Positions 1 to 9,261 of a stretch of DNA of 64,000 bases are shown piece by piece. This DNA is from Lysobacter sp. M2-1. Its GTDB lineage: Bacteria; Pseudomonadota; Gammaproteobacteria; Xanthomonadales; Xanthomonadaceae. The stretch is from assembly GCF_022662495.1 (NCBI RefSeq), contig NZ_JAKPBU010000004.1:1-64000 (forward strand), given 5' to 3'. Positions within the stretch are counted from its first letter, which is position 1. Each line of letters begins with the position of its first letter. The notes beneath the pieces were generated by a model. The model saw only the letters and a list, made by a program, of their open reading frames with translations, ran no database searches and had not been told where the DNA came from. The position numbers and the translations under genes are program-made.

Positions 1-88
1 TGGGGGTGGGGGCGCCCCCCCGGGGGCTTTGTTTCCCCGGGGGGGGCGTCCCCCGCCGCTCCTACCATGGCCTGGGCGGTCTGACCTC
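1..88. other. GC-homopolymer-rich window edge
   Basis: The first ~60 bases are runs of five to eight G or C (for example GGGGGCGCCCCC, a perfect palindrome) unlike anything else in the window. It could be a strong hairpin between the upstream gene and pabB, or low-quality sequence at a contig edge. No gene is supported here. Confidence 0.4.
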
Positions 89-1444
89 ATGCTCGTCACC
101 CGTCCCATATCTGCCGATCTCGATTTGCTCGACCTGCATCGGCTGGCGCCGTCGCGCTACCCGATGCTGCTCGAATCGGCCGCCCACGGCACCGCGCAAG
201 GACGCTGGGACCTGCTCCTGGCGACTAGCGGGGAGGCGCTGTCGCTGCATGCCGATGGCAGCCTGCACGGTGGCGATGGCAGCGCAGGGCAGCCGAACTT
301 CCTCGACGCCCTAGACGCCTGGTGGCACGCGCTACGCTTGCCGCGCGACGAGCCGCGCTGGCCGTTTCGCGGCGGCTGGGCGCTGTTTCTCGCCTACGAA
401 CTCGCGGCGCAAGTCGAACCCGTGCTGCGTTTGCCGCGCGCGCTCGGCATGCTGCCGGTAGCGCAGGCATTGCGTTGCCCCGCCGCGATCCTGCGCGACC
501 ATGCCACCGGCGACTGCATCGCGGTGGCCGAGGCTGCGCATGCCGGCCTGATCGAGCAGATCGTGGGTGACATCATCCGCTACGCCGACAACGAGCCGCT
601 GCCGGCCTGGCAGCCGCCCACATCCCTGCGCGAGGATCCGCCGCAGCGCTTTACCCGGGGCGTGTCCCGGATCCTCGACTATCTCGCCGCCGGCGACATC
701 TTCCAGGCCAATCTCTCGCGCGGCTGGCAGGCACAGTTCGATCGGACGCTGGATCCGGCTGCGCTGCACCAACGCCTGCGCTCGGCCAATCCCGCGCCGT
801 TTTCCGGGCTGTTCGCGGGGGAAGGATGGGCGGTGGTCAGCGCTTCCCCGGAACGCCTGGTTTCGGTGCGCGCCGATGTGGTCGAAACACGTCCTATTGC
901 CGGGACGCGGCCGCGCGTTGCCGGCGACGATGACCTTCTGCGCATCCGAGAACTGGTCGGCCACCCCAAGGAGCGGGCCGAGCATGTGATGCTGATCGAC
1001 CTGGAGCGCAACGACCTGGGCCGGGTCTGCACGCCGGGCAGCGTCGAGGTGGACGAATTGATGAGCGTGGAAAGCTATGCCCACGTCCACCACATCGTGA
1101 GCAACGTGCGCGGCCGTCTGCGCCCGGAAGCCACGCCCGGCGAGATCGTGCGTGCGGTGTTCCCGGGCGGCACCATCACCGGATGCCCCAAGGTACGCTG
1201 CATGCAGATCATCGCCGAGCTCGAGGCAACGGGACGCGGCGCCTACACCGGCGCGATGGGCTGGCTGAATCGCGACGGCGATCTGGACCTGAACATCCTG
1301 ATCCGTAGCGCCGAGATCGAAGGCGAAAGCCTCCGGTTCCGGACCGGCGCCGGCATCGTCGCCGACTCCGATCCCGAGCGCGAACTGGAGGAAACCCGCG
1401 CCAAGGCGCGCGGCATGCTCCGGGCGCTGGGGGTGGAGACGTGA
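89..1444 (+). CDS. pabB: Aminodeoxychorismate synthase component I (PabB)
   Basis: A 451-residue chorismate-binding enzyme. PabB uses ammonia from the PabA glutaminase to make 4-amino-4-deoxychorismate for folate synthesis in the cytoplasm. The C-terminal two thirds carry the anthranilate-synthase I / chorismate-binding fold: the GHPKERAEHVMLIDLERNDLGR block, a Mg/chorismate-site FPGGTITGCPK, and YTGAMGW followed by a TGAGIVADSDPE end. The ATG at 89 starts a sensible protein; earlier in-frame codons lie in the low-complexity edge sequence. The chorismate-site motif reads PIAGT (Ala at residue 271) where the well-studied E. coli PabB has PIKGT with a covalent-intermediate lysine; PIAGT is what TrpE has. 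The neighbour pabC and the lack of a trp context favour PabB. It overlaps pabC by 4 bp (GTGA). Confidence 0.93.
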   Translation: MLVTRPISADLDLLDLHRLAPSRYPMLLESAAHGTAQGRWDLLLATSGEALSLHADGSLHGGDGSAGQPNFLDALDAWWHALRLPRDEPRWPFRGGWALFLAYELAAQVEPVLRLPRALGMLPVAQALRCPAAILRDHATGDCIAVAEAAHAGLIEQIVGDIIRYADNEPLPAWQPPTSLREDPPQRFTRGVSRILDYLAAGDIFQANLSRGWQAQFDRTLDPAALHQRLRSANPAPFSGLFAGEGWAVVSASPERLVSVRADVVETRPIAGTRPRVAGDDDLLRIRELVGHPKERAEHVMLIDLERNDLGRVCTPGSVEVDELMSVESYAHVHHIVSNVRGRLRPEATPGEIVRAVFPGGTITGCPKVRCMQIIAELEATGRGAYTGAMGWLNRDGDLDLNILIRSAEIEGESLRFRTGAGIVADSDPERELEETRAKARGMLRALGVET

Positions 1445-2274
1445 GCGTCGGCCTGTATCGCGGCAATGCGCGCATCGAGGCGATCGATCCCGACAGTCGC
1501 GGCATTGCCTACGGAGACGGGCTGTTCGAGACGATGCGCGTGCACGCCGGCGGCGTGCCATGGTGGCAGCGGCACTGGGCGCGATTGACGGCCGGTGCGG
1601 CGCGCCTGCACATCCGGCTGCCGGATCCGGGTTTCGTCGCCGCCGAGGCAGGCCGGATGCTCGAAGGCCGGCGCGAAGGCGTATTGAAACTCGTCGTCAC
1701 CCGGGGGGCAGAAGGCCGCGGCTACACGCCTGCATCCGACGTCGATGCCGACTGGCAACTTGGCTTGCACCCGCTCCCCGACGCCGAGGGTTCAGATGGC
1801 CTGGTATTGCGCTGGTGCCGCATCCGGCTCGCGCACCAGCCGCTGCTGGCCGGGCTCAAACATTGCAACCGGCTCGAACAGGTGCTTGCACGTGCGGAAT
1901 GGCGGGAAGCGGACGCGTGCGAGCGCGTGGCGCACGAAGGCCTGCTGTGCGACCAGGCCGGCCACGTGGTCTGCGCCACCGCGGCCAATCTGTTCGTTCT
2001 GCAGCAAGGGCATTGGCGCACGCCGGTGCTCGACGCCTGCGGCGTCGCTGGCATCTGCCGGCAGTGGGCGATTGATGCGCTGGACGCGGAGCAGGCGAGG
2101 CTCGCGCCGGCCGATGTGGAAGCCGCCGACGCCGTTTTCCTGTGCAATGCAGTGCGCGGTATCCTGCCGGTCGCTCGCCTGGGCGATCGGAGCTGGCCTC
2201 CGCATCCGGCCGTTGCGCGGGCCATGCGCCTGCTCGCAGGTGCGCACCCCGCCTTCGCCACGGAGCAGTCGTGA
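1441..2274 (+). CDS. pabC: Aminodeoxychorismate lyase (PabC)
   Basis: A 277-residue fold-type IV PLP enzyme that converts 4-amino-4-deoxychorismate to p-aminobenzoate and pyruvate, the step after PabB. The Schiff-base lysine is Lys140 in [12 protein letters not shown], and the cofactor-phosphate region around [10 protein letters not shown] and the [14 protein letters not shown] stretch near the C-terminus match the family. The GTG start overlaps the pabB stop by 4 bp and its own stop overlaps the GTG of mltG by 4 bp, so translational coupling in one operon is likely. A branched-chain aminotransferase-like relative is the alternative, but the context makes PabC nearly certain. Confidence 0.93.
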   Translation: MSVGLYRGNARIEAIDPDSRGIAYGDGLFETMRVHAGGVPWWQRHWARLTAGAARLHIRLPDPGFVAAEAGRMLEGRREGVLKLVVTRGAEGRGYTPASDVDADWQLGLHPLPDAEGSDGLVLRWCRIRLAHQPLLAGLKHCNRLEQVLARAEWREADACERVAHEGLLCDQAGHVVCATAANLFVLQQGHWRTPVLDACGVAGICRQWAIDALDAEQARLAPADVEAADAVFLCNAVRGILPVARLGDRSWPPHPAVARAMRLLAGAHPAFATEQS

Positions 2275-3383
2275 GTTCCAGCCGCCAACGCCGCCCTGGC
2301 CTGACCCTGCTGAGAATCCTGTTCGTGCTGTCCGCCCTGGTTGCAGGCGCGGCAGGCTACTGGGTCGTCGCGCGCTACATGACGTTCGCCGATGCGCCGA
2401 TCGCGGGCGTCGACAAGGGCGACAGCGTGCTGGTCGAACGCGGCGACTCGTTCGTGAGCGTGCTCGGCAAGCTTTACGAGGCGGGCGTTCCGGGTGGGCA
2501 GGAACTCGAGTGGCAGGTACTGTCGCGCCAGCTCGGCGTGGCCGGCAAGCTGCAGGTGGGCGAGTACGCGCTGGAGCCGGGGATCACGCCGCGCGAGTTG
2601 CTCACGCGCATGCGCCAGGGCAAGGTGGTGGGGCATCGCTTCACGATCGTCGAGGGCTGGAACATCCGCGAGTTGCGCGCGGCGCTGGCCCGGGCGACGC
2701 CGCTGGAACACGAAACCGCGCAGCTCGATGCGTCCGCACTGATGCAGGCCGTGGGCGCGCCGGGCCAGCATCCGGAAGGCCGCTTTCTGCCGGAGACCTA
2801 TGTCTATACCCGTGGCGACAGCGACCTGGATATCCTCAAGCGCGCGCACGCCGCCATGGTCAAGGCCCTGGACGCCGCGTGGGCCGCACGCGCGCCCGAC
2901 CTGCCGCTTCGCAACAAGGACGAGGCGCTCACCCTGGCTTCGATCGTGGAGAAGGAAACCGGGATCGCCTCCGAACGGGCGGAGATCGCCGGCGTATTCG
3001 TGCGCCGGCTCAAGACCGGCATGCTGCTGCAGACCGATCCCACTGTGATCTACGGAATGGGCCAGGATTACCGCGGCAACATCCGCCGCGCCGACCTGCT
3101 CGCCCATACCCCCTACAACACCTATACGCGCGCGGGCCTGCCGCCCACGCCCATCGCCATGCCCGGAGTCGACGCGCTGAAGGCCGCGACCCGGCCCGCG
3201 GGAGGCGATGCGCTGTACTTCGTCGCCGTGGGCGATGGCAGCGGCCGACATGTGTTCACGCGTTCGCTGACCGAGCACCAGACGGCAGTGCAGGCCTACC
3301 TGCGGCGTTATCGCCAGCGCGTGGCGACCCCGGCGCCCGCAACGACCCCGGCGCCCGCGCCAACGACGCCCCCTGCGCAATGA
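2271..3383 (+). CDS. mltG: Endolytic murein transglycosylase MltG
   Basis: A 370-residue YceG/MltG protein that cleaves nascent glycan strands in the periplasm and is thought to set glycan-chain termination. A single N-terminal membrane anchor (about residues 11-31) is followed by a LysM-like segment and the catalytic domain with the signature LASIVEKET; the Glu of the VEKET segment corresponds to the catalytic glutamate of the family. [12 protein letters not shown] and [14 protein letters not shown] are also family hallmarks. The tail after about residue 345 is Pro/Ala/Thr repeats ([11 protein letters not shown]), probably a flexible periplasmic extension. I chose the GTG at 2271 because it overlaps the pabC stop in the same 4-bp fashion as other genes here; an upstream ATG would run deep inside pabC. 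Confidence 0.92.
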   Translation: MSSSRQRRPGLTLLRILFVLSALVAGAAGYWVVARYMTFADAPIAGVDKGDSVLVERGDSFVSVLGKLYEAGVPGGQELEWQVLSRQLGVAGKLQVGEYALEPGITPRELLTRMRQGKVVGHRFTIVEGWNIRELRAALARATPLEHETAQLDASALMQAVGAPGQHPEGRFLPETYVYTRGDSDLDILKRAHAAMVKALDAAWAARAPDLPLRNKDEALTLASIVEKETGIASERAEIAGVFVRRLKTGMLLQTDPTVIYGMGQDYRGNIRRADLLAHTPYNTYTRAGLPPTPIAMPGVDALKAATRPAGGDALYFVAVGDGSGRHVFTRSLTEHQTAVQAYLRRYRQRVATPAPATTPAPAPTTPPAQ

Positions 3384-4042
3384 GCGACACGCTCAGGATC
3401 CATCCGCGTTTCGTCACCGTCGAAGGCGGCGAGGGTGCCGGCAAGACGACCGTGCTCAAGGCCCTGGTGGTTGCCCTGCAGGCGGCTGGCGACGAAGTCG
3501 TGCTCACCCGCGAACCCGGCGGCACGCCGCTGGCCGAGCAGATCCGGGAACTGCTGCTCTCGCCCGCGCACGAGGCCCCGGTGGCCGAGGCGGAACTGCT
3601 GCTGATGTTCGCGGCGCGCGCGCAGCATGTGGCCTACACGATCATTCCGGCGCTCGAACGCGGGGCCTGGGTGCTCAGCGACCGTTTTACCGATTCGAGT
3701 TACGCCTACCAGGGCGGCGGGCGCGGGCTGCCAGCGACGCTGATCGAAGCGCTCGAACAGCATGCGGTCGGCATCGCGCCTGGCTTGACGCTGCTGCTCG
3801 ATCTTCCGGTCGCCCAGGGCCGCGAACGCACGCGCGGCCGTGAGCTGGCGCTGGGCGGCACCGGGCCGGACCGGATCGAAAGCGAGCAGGACGCGTTTTT
3901 CGAACGCGTGCGCGATGCCTACCGGAGGCGGGCGCAGGCCGATCCCGAACGGTTTCGCGTGATCGACGCGTCCGTGCCGGCCGCCGATGTCGCGGCCGAA
4001 GCGGTCGCGCTGCTGCGCCAGTGGCAGGAGACGACGCGATGA
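3380..4042 (+). CDS. tmk: Thymidylate kinase
   Basis: A 220-residue dTMP kinase that phosphorylates dTMP to dTDP with ATP. The P-loop [11 protein letters not shown] is near residue 14, the DR(F/Y)xxSSxAYQG substrate loop reads [16 protein letters not shown], and the LID region ([15 protein letters not shown]) is present. The ATG overlaps the mltG stop (ATGA) and the stop overlaps holB by 4 bp. The length is normal for bacterial Tmk. Confidence 0.96.
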   Translation: MSDTLRIHPRFVTVEGGEGAGKTTVLKALVVALQAAGDEVVLTREPGGTPLAEQIRELLLSPAHEAPVAEAELLLMFAARAQHVAYTIIPALERGAWVLSDRFTDSSYAYQGGGRGLPATLIEALEQHAVGIAPGLTLLLDLPVAQGRERTRGRELALGGTGPDRIESEQDAFFERVRDAYRRRAQADPERFRVIDASVPAADVAAEAVALLRQWQETTR

Positions 4043-5043
4043 GCGTGTCCGGGTTCGCGCCCTGGCAGCGGCGCGCTTACGAGGCCGCCCGCGCACGCAT
4101 GGATGGCGGTGGCCTGGCGCACGGATTGCTCTTCTGCGGGCCGGCCCACCTGGGCAAGCGCGCCGTCGCAGAAGCGCTCGCCCGGCGCATGCTCTGCACC
4201 AGCCGCGACGCGCACGGCAATGCCTGCGGCGCATGCCGCGGTTGCGAATTGTTCGCGGCCGGAACCCATCCGGATTATCGCTTCGTCAGTTTCATTCCCA
4301 ACAAGGAAGGTACCCGGCTGCGTACCGAACTGGTGATCGAGCAGATCCGCGAAGTCTCGGAACGGCTGACGCTCACGCCGCAGTACGGCGGCGCGCAGAT
4401 CGTGGTCATCGATCCTGCCGATGCGATCAACCACGCCGCCTGCAACGCCCTGCTCAAGACGCTGGAAGAGCCGCAGCCAGACCGTTACCTGTGGCTCGTG
4501 ACCGCGCATCCGGCGCGTCTGCCCGCAACGATCCGCAGCCGCTGCCAAAGGCTCGAATTCCCGTTACCGCCGCACGACGAGGCGCTGACCTGGCTGCAGC
4601 AGCAGGGGCACGCCGCAAAAGCGACCGACGAGGCGTTGCAGGCCGCGCGCGGCCATCCGGGGCTGGCGCACGCCTGGCTGGCGGAAGGCCGGATCGCATT
4701 GCGGCGCGAAGTCGCCGGCGACCTGTCGCATCTCACCTCGGGCAAGGCCGCCGCGGTGCAGACAGCGCAGCGCTGGACCGCGGATGGCGATGCGGACCTG
4801 CGCCTGCGCTTCGCCGCCGAGATCGCGCTGGAGCAGGCTGTGTTGGAGCAGGTCGCGCCTGCGCAGGGTGCCGGCTTGACCGATCCCCGGCGAACCCGCA
4901 GGCTGGCGGCGTGGTTCGACACCGCCAACCGCACCCGCGACCTGCTGCGCACCACGGTGCGCGCGGACCTGGCGGTGACCGAACTGTTGCTGGCCTGGCG
5001 CGATGCCACGGCCGGACAGGTCGAGCGCATGGGGGCACGTTGA
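4039..5043 (+). CDS. holB: DNA polymerase III subunit delta'
   Basis: A 334-residue clamp-loader subunit. It has a degenerate P-loop (CGPAHLGKR, residues 33-41, where ATP-binding relatives have GKT/S), a four-cysteine zinc module (Cys53, 63, 66, 69), the [10 protein letters not shown] segment and the IRSRCQR arginine-finger (SRC) motif. This matches delta', which contributes an arginine finger but does not itself hydrolyse ATP, rather than gamma/tau. It is co-transcribed with tmk (4-bp overlap) and followed by pilZ 15 bp later, as in many gammaproteobacteria. Confidence 0.93.
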   Translation: MSVSGFAPWQRRAYEAARARMDGGGLAHGLLFCGPAHLGKRAVAEALARRMLCTSRDAHGNACGACRGCELFAAGTHPDYRFVSFIPNKEGTRLRTELVIEQIREVSERLTLTPQYGGAQIVVIDPADAINHAACNALLKTLEEPQPDRYLWLVTAHPARLPATIRSRCQRLEFPLPPHDEALTWLQQQGHAAKATDEALQAARGHPGLAHAWLAEGRIALRREVAGDLSHLTSGKAAAVQTAQRWTADGDADLRLRFAAEIALEQAVLEQVAPAQGAGLTDPRRTRRLAAWFDTANRTRDLLRTTVRADLAVTELLLAWRDATAGQVERMGAR

Positions 5044-5058
5044 TATGGGAAGGCTGAC

Positions 5059-5418
5059 ATGACCGCCGGAGCGGGTGGAGCACGCCAGGGCATCCTGTCG
5101 CTGGCGGTGAAGGACAAGGCTTCGCTGTACAACGCGTACATGTCGTACGTGAAGCATGGCGGCATTTTTGTCCCCACCACCAAGCGCTACTTCCTGGGGG
5201 ACGAGGTGTTCCTGCTGCTGACCCTGCCCGAATCCAGCGAACGCCTGCCGGTGCCCGGCAAGGTGATCTGGGTGACGCCGCCCGGCGCGCAGGGCAACCG
5301 CACCGCCGGGATCGGCGTGCAGTTCGCCGATACCGCCGAGGGCGAGAACGTCAAGGGCAAGATCGAGACCCTGCTCGCCGGCACGCTCAGCGCCGAGAAA
5401 CCCACCCATACGATGTAG
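5059..5418 (+). CDS. pilZ: PilZ-domain type IV pilus protein
   Basis: A 119-residue single-domain PilZ protein of the type needed for type IV pilus biogenesis. The order pabC-mltG-tmk-holB-pilZ is the usual setting of PilZ in pseudomonads and xanthomonads. The segment SVKHGGIFVPT-like (YVKHGGIFVPTTKRY) and GIGVQFAD mark the domain. The N-terminal RxxxR c-di-GMP-binding motif of canonical PilZ domains is not visible, as expected for this subtype, which acts through protein contacts (PilB/FimX in Xanthomonas). Confidence 0.9.
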   Translation: MTAGAGGARQGILSLAVKDKASLYNAYMSYVKHGGIFVPTTKRYFLGDEVFLLLTLPESSERLPVPGKVIWVTPPGAQGNRTAGIGVQFADTAEGENVKGKIETLLAGTLSAEKPTHTM

Positions 5419-5424
5419 CGCGCG

Positions 5425-6012
5425 ATGCGCGGCCGGCTTGTCGCTGCGGCCCTGCTCGCACTGGCCCTCGCCGGCTGTCGGGATGCGCGCGATCTGCGGG
5501 TGGAGGTGCGGCCTGCGCCCGGCCACCAGGCGTGGTGGATGCGGACGGACATCGTGCCTGTCGGCACCCGCGTACGCGGTATTGCGGCACAACAGCTCGA
5601 TCCGGCGTGGTGCAGGGCGAGCGCGCTGTCCGAAGAGGCGTTTCCCGATTCCGTGCGATACGGAACGCAGGGGCTGGACGCCTACTTCGCGCGAGGGCGG
5701 CGCGGGTTCTCGGCTGAAGGAAGCTTCGACGGCCGGTCGCTGGAAATCATGCTCGGAATCTTCGAGAGCTGTCGAGGCGAGACCGGGAACTTCCTGCTGG
5801 TGCTCGCGGCGGATCGTCCGGTTTCGGCACCGGGCGCAGTCGTGCAAGTCGAGCAGATTTCCTCCCAGCCAGTGCTGATGCACATGGCCACGGATCCTGC
5901 GCGTGGCGAGATATTCGTCTCGAGCTGCTTCCAGTGCGATGAGGTCGGCAGGTGGCAGTGGCAGAGTGCCTCAGGCCGCTTCATACGCCAGCCAGAACCC
6001 GATCCCGGCTGA
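5425..6012 (+). CDS. Hypothetical lipoprotein
   Basis: A 195-residue protein with a clear type II signal peptide: MRGR, a hydrophobic Leu/Ala core and the lipobox LAGC (lipidated Cys at residue 18). The rest has no domain I recognise. It has scattered cysteines, including a CFQC pair near residue 172 that could form a disulfide or bind metal. It starts 7 bp after pilZ and could be the last gene of that operon. It converges with the beta-oxidation gene. Function unknown. Confidence 0.72.
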   Translation: MRGRLVAAALLALALAGCRDARDLRVEVRPAPGHQAWWMRTDIVPVGTRVRGIAAQQLDPAWCRASALSEEAFPDSVRYGTQGLDAYFARGRRGFSAEGSFDGRSLEIMLGIFESCRGETGNFLLVLAADRPVSAPGAVVQVEQISSQPVLMHMATDPARGEIFVSSCFQCDEVGRWQWQSASGRFIRQPEPDPG

Positions 6013-6045
6013 TGTGCCGGCTTGCGTCCCCTGTGCGGCGGACGC

Positions 6046-8241
6046 CTACACCTGATTCTGATCGCGGTTGCCATCGCCCGGCTGGACGTCGCGCTGGTCC
6101 GATGGACGCGCCCAGCGATCTTCCCCGGGCTGTGCAGCCGTGGCCGGCGTCGCCGCTTCCTGGGTCTCCGCGGGCACCGCGCCGTCGGCGCGCAGCCGGG
6201 GCGAATCCCAGCCCGGCCGCGGCGCGAACCGCTCGCCGTAGCGGGCCTGCAGCGCCTCGAGTTTCGCAAGCAGCACGTTGGCGCCGGTTTCGCGGATGTA
6301 CTGGATCGGCCCGCCGCGGAACGGGGCGAAGCCGGTGCCGAAGATCACCCCGGCATCGAGCAGGTCGGCATCGGCGACCACGCCGTCGTGCAGGCAGGCG
6401 ACGGCTTCGTTGAGCAGGGGCAGGATCAGGCGATCCTCAAGGTCGCCAGGCGCCTTGTAGTCCTTGGCCACTTCGGGCTTCCGGGCCTTGCCGTTTTCCC
6501 AGGCGTACAGGCCCTGGCCATCCTTCTTGCCGCGCTTGCCGGCCTCCGGCGGTGCCTGCAGCGCGGCTGGAATCGGCAAGCCCAGGAACGGCGCGAGTTC
6601 GGCACCGACACCGGCGGCGACATCCAGCCCGACCGTGTCGACCAGTTCGATCGGGCCCATCGGCATGCCGAACTTCACCGCGGTCTTGTCGATGACCGGG
6701 CCGGGGATGCCCTCGGCGTATGCGGTCATCGCCTCGAGCATGTAGGGGAACAGCACGCGGTTGACCAGAAAGCCCGGCGTGCCGGCGACCGGCACCGGCA
6801 GCTTGTCGAGCTTCTTGCAGAACGCGGCTAGCCGCGCTTCCACGTCGCCGCCCATCGCGTCGTGGCGGATGATCTCGACCAGCGGCATCAGCGCCACCGG
6901 ATTGAAGTAATGCAGCCCGGCGAACCGTGCGGGACGCTGCAGGTGGTCGCGCAGCTCGACCAGCGGGATCGACGAGGTGTTGGTGGTCAGCAACGCGTCG
7001 GGCTTGAGTTTGGGCTCGAGCGTGGCGTAGAGCTCGCGCTTGGCCTGCGCCTGTTCGATGATCGCCTCGATGACCAGGTCTGCGCCCGCAACGCCGCTGC
7101 CCTCGAGGTCGGATTTCAGGCGCGAAGCGACCTGTGGCCGCTTGCTTTCGTCCTTTACCTTCTTTGCGAACAATTCCTGCGCGCGCGCCAGGGCGCCGTC
7201 GATGAAACGCTGCTCGCGATCCTGCAATGTGACCTCGAAGCCCTTGTAGGCCGCCCATGCGGCGATGTCGCCGCCCATGACACCGGCGCCGACCACATGC
7301 ACCGACCGGATTCCCGGGTCCTTGCCTCCGAGCCCCTTCAGCCGCTCCTGCAGGAAGAACACCCGGATCAGATTGCGCGCGGTCGGCGTGCCGGCCAGCT
7401 TCACCACCGCCTTGCGTTCGGCCGCGAGCCGCGACTGGATGCCGCCGCCGCTGCGCCGCCAGGTCTCGATCAGCGCATATGGGGCGGGGTAGTGATCCTT
7501 GCGCGCCTTGCGCGCGACCTGCTTCACCAGCATCGGCGCCAACAGCTGGCGCGCCGGCCAGGTGTTGGTGATCCAGCCCAGGAAGCGCTGCCGGAAAGGA
7601 CGCGCCGTTCCCTTCAAGGCGAGTTCGACCGCCGCATCCACCAGTACGGCGGGCGCCACCACCTTGTCGACCAGGCCCATCGCCTTCGCGCCCGATGCCG
7701 ACAGGGTCCGCCCGGTCAGCATCACATCCATCGCCGCCGGCGCGCCCACGAGCCGGGGCAGGCGCACGCTGCCACCCCAACCGGGATAGATGCCCAACTT
7801 CACTTCCGGCAGGCCGATGCGGGTCGACGGATCGCTCGACGCCACGCGGTAGCGGCAGGCGAGTGCGATCTCGGTCCCGCCGCCCATGCAGAAGCCGTGG
7901 ATCGCCGTGACCGTGGGGCAGGGCAGTTCGGCGATCTTCTGGAACACTTGCTGGCCGCGAAAGATCGCGTCGTTGACCGTGCCCTTGGCGTCGAAAGCCT
8001 GGAATTCCTTGATATCGGCGCCGGCGACGAAGCCGCTGGCCTTGGCCGAGCGGATCACCAGCCCCTTGGGCGGATCCACCGCGAGCCGCTCGACAATGCC
8101 GTCGAGTTCGATCAGCACGTCCTGGGCGAAGGTATTGACCGAGGCGTCGGCACGGTCGAAGGACAGCACGATCACGCCATCGGGGCGCTCCTGGGCCTGC
8201 CAGTGGGCGAAACGCAGTCCGGCAAGGCGGGCGGTGGTCAT
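6046..8241 (-). CDS. Fatty-acid oxidation multienzyme (FadB/FadJ family)
   Basis: A 731-residue fusion of enoyl-CoA hydratase/isomerase (about residues 10-200) and 3-hydroxyacyl-CoA dehydrogenase (about 310-690). The hydratase half shows the oxyanion/catalytic segments FCMGGGTEIAL and LPEVKLGIYPGWGGSVRLPRL, each with the expected Glu. The dehydrogenase half has the NAD motif VVGAGVMGGDI and the HYFNP catalytic histidine region with a downstream Glu (MPLVEII). It would turn 2-enoyl-CoA into 3-ketoacyl-CoA; the partner thiolase is not adjacent. The last ~45 residues are an Ala/Pro/Asp/Gln-rich tail that is not part of the enzyme fold. Whether it is FadB-like or FadJ-like cannot be settled by eye. 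Confidence 0.93.
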   Translation of the reverse strand: MTTARLAGLRFAHWQAQERPDGVIVLSFDRADASVNTFAQDVLIELDGIVERLAVDPPKGLVIRSAKASGFVAGADIKEFQAFDAKGTVNDAIFRGQQVFQKIAELPCPTVTAIHGFCMGGGTEIALACRYRVASSDPSTRIGLPEVKLGIYPGWGGSVRLPRLVGAPAAMDVMLTGRTLSASGAKAMGLVDKVVAPAVLVDAAVELALKGTARPFRQRFLGWITNTWPARQLLAPMLVKQVARKARKDHYPAPYALIETWRRSGGGIQSRLAAERKAVVKLAGTPTARNLIRVFFLQERLKGLGGKDPGIRSVHVVGAGVMGGDIAAWAAYKGFEVTLQDREQRFIDGALARAQELFAKKVKDESKRPQVASRLKSDLEGSGVAGADLVIEAIIEQAQAKRELYATLEPKLKPDALLTTNTSSIPLVELRDHLQRPARFAGLHYFNPVALMPLVEIIRHDAMGGDVEARLAAFCKKLDKLPVPVAGTPGFLVNRVLFPYMLEAMTAYAEGIPGPVIDKTAVKFGMPMGPIELVDTVGLDVAAGVGAELAPFLGLPIPAALQAPPEAGKRGKKDGQGLYAWENGKARKPEVAKDYKAPGDLEDRLILPLLNEAVACLHDGVVADADLLDAGVIFGTGFAPFRGGPIQYIRETGANVLLAKLEALQARYGERFAPRPGWDSPRLRADGAVPAETQEAATPATAAQPGEDRWARPSDQRDVQPGDGNRDQNQV

Positions 8242-8525
8242 GGAGGGGTCATCCGCGGGGGAGATGGGACCTTATGATCCGGAGGTTGTTCCGAATGCGT
8301 CAAATCGGGGCGCGAGCAGGCGACGCGAACCAGCGCGAACCAGCGGCGAAGCAGCGCGATCGCGTCACGATCGCAGCCATGAGCGCGCGGGCATGGCTTG
8401 TGGCAGTCGTCCCGCGGCCCCAGCTCCTCCACACTGGCGGCCGTTCGGGAATTGCTCCAGAACATCATCGCGGGTCGTTATCACGCACGGTCGCAAGGCC
8501 GCGCATCCAAGGAGTCCCCGGCCCG

Positions 8526-9197
8526 ATGGCCGAAACCCCCTCAATACCGGAATCGAATCAGGCCGAACCGCCGCAGGGGGGTTCGCAACAGCAGGATTCG
8601 CAGCAACTCGACCAGGAACTGGTGGGACGCGTGCAGCGTGGCGACATGGCGGCGTTCGACCTGTTGGTGCGCAAGTACCAGCACCGGATCGCCGCGCTGA
8701 TCGGGCGTTACGTCTCAGACTGGAGCGAATGCCAGGACATCGCCCAGGAAACCTTCATGCGCGCGTATCGCGCCCTCGGCAATTTCCGTGGCGACGCGCA
8801 GTTCTACACCTGGCTGCACCGGATCGCGGTGAACACCGCCAAGAACCACCTGGTCGCGAGCAACCGGCGCCCCCCGACCGACGACATCGAGGTCTCGGAT
8901 GCCGAGCAGTTCGATTCAGGCATCCGCCTGCGCGACAACGACACGCCAGAGCGCGAGCTGATGCGCGAACAGATGGAGCGCACGGTGATGCGGGCGGTGG
9001 AGGCATTGCCGGAGGAGCTGCGGATGGCGATCACCCTGCGCGAGGTCGACGGGCTGAGCTACGAGGAGATCGCCGGCCGGATGGACTGCCCCATCGGTAC
9101 GGTTCGCTCCCGGATCTTCCGCGCCCGGGAGGCGATCGACGCCCAGCTGCGCCCGCTGATGGATGGGGAACCTTCGCGCCAGCGCGTGGTCGGATAG
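8526..9197 (+). CDS. rpoE: RNA polymerase sigma-E factor
   Basis: A 223-residue ECF sigma factor. Region 2 reads FDLLVRKYQHRIAAL ... DIAQETFMRAYRALGNF and region 4 LREVDGLSYEEIAGRMDCPIGTVRSRIFRAR, close to RpoE/AlgU. A Gln/Ser-rich N-terminal extension of about 30 residues precedes region 2. An AAGGAG sequence at 8509-8514 lies 11 nt before the chosen ATG. The downstream rseA-like and mucD genes define the envelope-stress regulon core: the sigma factor is held by the anti-sigma until periplasmic misfolding triggers proteolysis. The 284-bp upstream region shows no other gene. Confidence 0.94.
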   Translation: MAETPSIPESNQAEPPQGGSQQQDSQQLDQELVGRVQRGDMAAFDLLVRKYQHRIAALIGRYVSDWSECQDIAQETFMRAYRALGNFRGDAQFYTWLHRIAVNTAKNHLVASNRRPPTDDIEVSDAEQFDSGIRLRDNDTPERELMREQMERTVMRAVEALPEELRMAITLREVDGLSYEEIAGRMDCPIGTVRSRIFRAREAIDAQLRPLMDGEPSRQRVVG

Positions 9198-9261
9198 GCG
9201 CCATCCGGAAACCTGGCCAGAAGCCTGGTCTTCCTGCCCACCCCGATTGCGTGACCTCGAT

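Noticed and set aside
1745-4042. 765-residue frame spanning pabC, mltG and tmk
   Set aside because: Only its last 220 residues (tmk) are real; the rest is out-of-frame reading of pabC and mltG.
6862-8277. 471-residue plus-strand frame opposite the FadB-like gene
   Set aside because: High-GC shadow of a well-supported enzyme on the minus strand; no homology visible.
8450-8485. Sigma-E-type promoter before rpoE (GGAATT plus a downstream GGTCG)
   Set aside because: The match to the GAACTT/TCTGA-type consensus is too weak to list.
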